This document shows positions 14,346 through 15,662 of a DNA stretch of 15,662 nucleotides, in pieces. Source of the DNA: Blastocladiella britannica. Taxonomy: Eukaryota; Blastocladiomycota; Blastocladiomycetes; Blastocladiales; Blastocladiaceae. Each line of letters starts with the position of its first letter. Within the stretch, counting starts at the first letter, position 1. The stretch covers positions 1-15,662 of the forward strand of contig MU624967.1 in the NCBI GenBank assembly GCA_025349905.2, given 5' to 3'. The position numbers were made by a program, and so were the translations under genes. The notes under the pieces were generated by a model. The model was not told the origin of the DNA. It searched no databases and saw nothing but the letters and a program-made list of their open reading frames with translations.

Positions 14346-15550
14346 TCACAAGAGCGTCTCGCCGAGCGCCGAGCGCACCAGAGAGCAACCCACTGCCACC
14401 GTCTGCGTCAGGTGCGTAATGTCGCCGTTGGCCAGCGCCGGGTTGACCTCCATAATGTCCATGGCGCACAGCAGGCCCGTCTCGTGAAGTGCCTCGCAAA
14501 CGTAGTGGCCCTCGCGGAACTGTTTTTGATTGTTGTCAGCACCAAGGGAAAAAATAAAAAATAGAATGTAAACGTACAGAGAGACCGCCGCGAACAGGAG
14601 TGCCGGTAGCGGGGGCAACAGAGGGGTCAAGCGCGTCCACGTCGTACGAGAGGTGGATCGGGCGGTCGCGGTTGGGGTTGACGTGGTCGAGCGCCAGCTC
14701 CACCACCTTGCCAATGCCGTAGCGGTCCACGTCGGTCATCGAGAACGCCTTGATGCCGTACTCGCGCAAGATGCGCTTCTCGGCCGCGTCCACGTCGCGC
14801 AGGCCAATGTACACGATGCGATCGGGCGTCAGGCACGGCGTGCACCACGCGTACTCGGGAATCTGGGTGCCGGGAAGACCCATCAGGAACGAGACCGGGC
14901 ACCCGTGGAGGTTGCCCGACGCGGTGGTGAGCGGGGTGTTGATGTCGGCGTGCGCATCCACCCACACCACGCACATGTCCTTGTGCACGCGCGATGTGCC
15001 CGAAATGGTGGCCATGCCGAGCGAGTGGTCGCCGCCGACCGTCAGCACCAGCTCGCCCGCGCGCGCGTGCTCCTCCACCACCTGCGCAACATGCTCGCAC
15101 ACCGCCGACACGTAGCGCGGGTTCTTGAGCACGCCAATCGGCGGGTCGGACTTGGGCTGCAGGTGCGTCAGGTCACGGCACCGCGGGTCCACCACCACGT
15201 TCCAGTCGAGATCGCGCAGCTGCTCGTGCAGGCCAAACTCGGCCAGTGTCTGGGGTCCATTCTCGACGCCGCCTCGTGCCTATTATTCATTTCAATTTTG
15301 TTTATATATGGTCGTGTCAGCGCCAATCGATTCGACGACTTTTTTGAGGGTTTGATTTGGTTTGTTGGGCGGCAACAAAACAGTGGGGATGATGAAATAA
15401 ACACGCGCGTGCGCGTACCTGACCGCCCGAGAAGGCGGCGCCAAGGATGGCAACCGTCTTTGGGGACTGAATGAACGCGTGCGAGACGTAGCTGCCGTTC
15501 ATCGAGCCAGCATTGGCAGAGGGGACGGGGGTGGGGATACCGTTCGACAT
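14346..15550 (-). CDS. CAR1: Arginase
   Basis: Three exons on the minus strand (15550-15419, 15279-14578, 14519-14346), all split between codons, give 335 residues. Introns are 139 nt (GTACGC...AATAG) and 58 nt (GTACGT...AACAG). Arginase hydrolyses L-arginine to ornithine and urea with a binuclear Mn centre. All six metal ligands are present: His129 in VGGDHSLG, Asp152, His154 and Asp156 in VVWVDAHADINTPLT, Asp257 and Asp259 in LSYDVDALDPS. The proton-shuttle His is in SGNLHGCPVSF (His169) and the substrate Glu in FREGHY (Glu281). Splicing restores AAFSGGQ|ARGGVENGP and TPVRGGLS|FREGHY. VYIGLRDVDAAEKRIL and GIKAFSMTDVDRYGIGK are family-typical. The N-terminal 30 residues lack an Arg-rich presequence, so a cytosolic enzyme, as in yeast, is likely. 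A 273-residue open frame on the opposite strand is a shadow. Confidence 0.96.
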
Positions 15551-15662
15551 TTATTGGTAAAGTATATGGGTCAACAAGGTTGAAAGAGAAGCAAGGCGAG
15601 GGCGAGCGAGCAAGGACCTTTTGAGCGTGAGAAAGAGGGCAATGGGTTTTTTTTTTTTTTTT
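15551..15662 (-). promoter_or_regulatory. Arginase upstream region, ending in a 16-nt T run
   Basis: 112 bp upstream of the arginase ATG. The plus strand is GA-rich (AAGAGAAGCAAGGCGAGG..., GAGAAAGAGGG), i.e. CT-rich on the coding strand as in other promoters here. The last 16 bases are T (A run on the coding strand). No clear TATA was seen. The homopolymer at the edge may be a promoter poly(dA:dT) tract or an assembly end. Confidence 0.4.

Noticed and set aside
14653..15474. 273-residue plus-strand open frame opposite arginase
   Set aside because: Antisense shadow of the arginase exon 2; it reads through the 139-nt arginase intron and has no recognisable fold.
1..15662. A clustered novel system (defence island, biosynthetic cluster, transposon)
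   Set aside because: Nearly all genes match unrelated housekeeping families with intact structure; no terminal repeats, integrase/transposase motifs or co-functional neighbours were seen.

Overview
The window is compact, GC-rich eukaryotic nuclear DNA, almost certainly from a fungus. Genes are short and closely spaced. Most introns are about 50-75 nt, start GTATGT/GTACGT/GTAAGT-like and end TAG/CAG (AAG at least once). Coding exons favour G/C at the third codon position. A complete epsilon-tubulin gene is the strongest taxonomic clue. Epsilon-tubulin is kept by lineages that build triplet-microtubule basal bodies and was lost by non-flagellated fungi, so I infer a zoosporic fungus (chytrid or Blastocladiomycota type). 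The exact taxon cannot be fixed from the sequence alone.

Layout, left to right: (1) minus strand, 5' part of a membrane-anchored alpha/beta hydrolase cut by the window edge; (2) plus strand, nuclear cap-binding protein CBC20, sharing a 111-bp divergent promoter with gene 1; (3) plus, an unrecognised seven-helix membrane protein with a long acidic tail; (4) plus, epsilon-tubulin in six exons with a 25-nt first exon; (5) plus, a 717-residue GATA-type zinc-finger protein with a huge low-complexity N-terminus; (6) minus, a mitochondrially targeted PPR-like protein in three exons; (7) plus, a Fyv7/CCDC59-type rRNA-processing factor, divergent from gene 6 across 65 bp; (8) plus, translin in six exons, starting 51 bp after gene 7; (9) minus, the meiotic double-strand-break enzyme Spo11, tail-to-tail with translin (15 bp apart); (10) minus, F-ATP synthase subunit e; (11) minus, arginase in three exons.

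The genes do not form a pathway cluster. They are a housekeeping mix: RNA metabolism (CBC20, Fyv7, translin), mitochondria (PPR protein, subunit e), cytoskeleton/basal body (epsilon-tubulin), meiosis (Spo11), nitrogen metabolism (arginase) and transcription (GATA factor). I saw no mobile element, CRISPR array, tRNA or rRNA. The points most worth checking are gene-boundary ones: a concealed first exon in epsilon-tubulin, an intron-like segment overlapping the Fyv7 stop and the translin leader, an ambiguous CBC20 3' end, the convergent SPO11/translin pair, a GATA finger with unusual spacing plus a second Cys4 cluster, and the unassigned seven-helix protein. I found no convincing previously undescribed multi-gene system.
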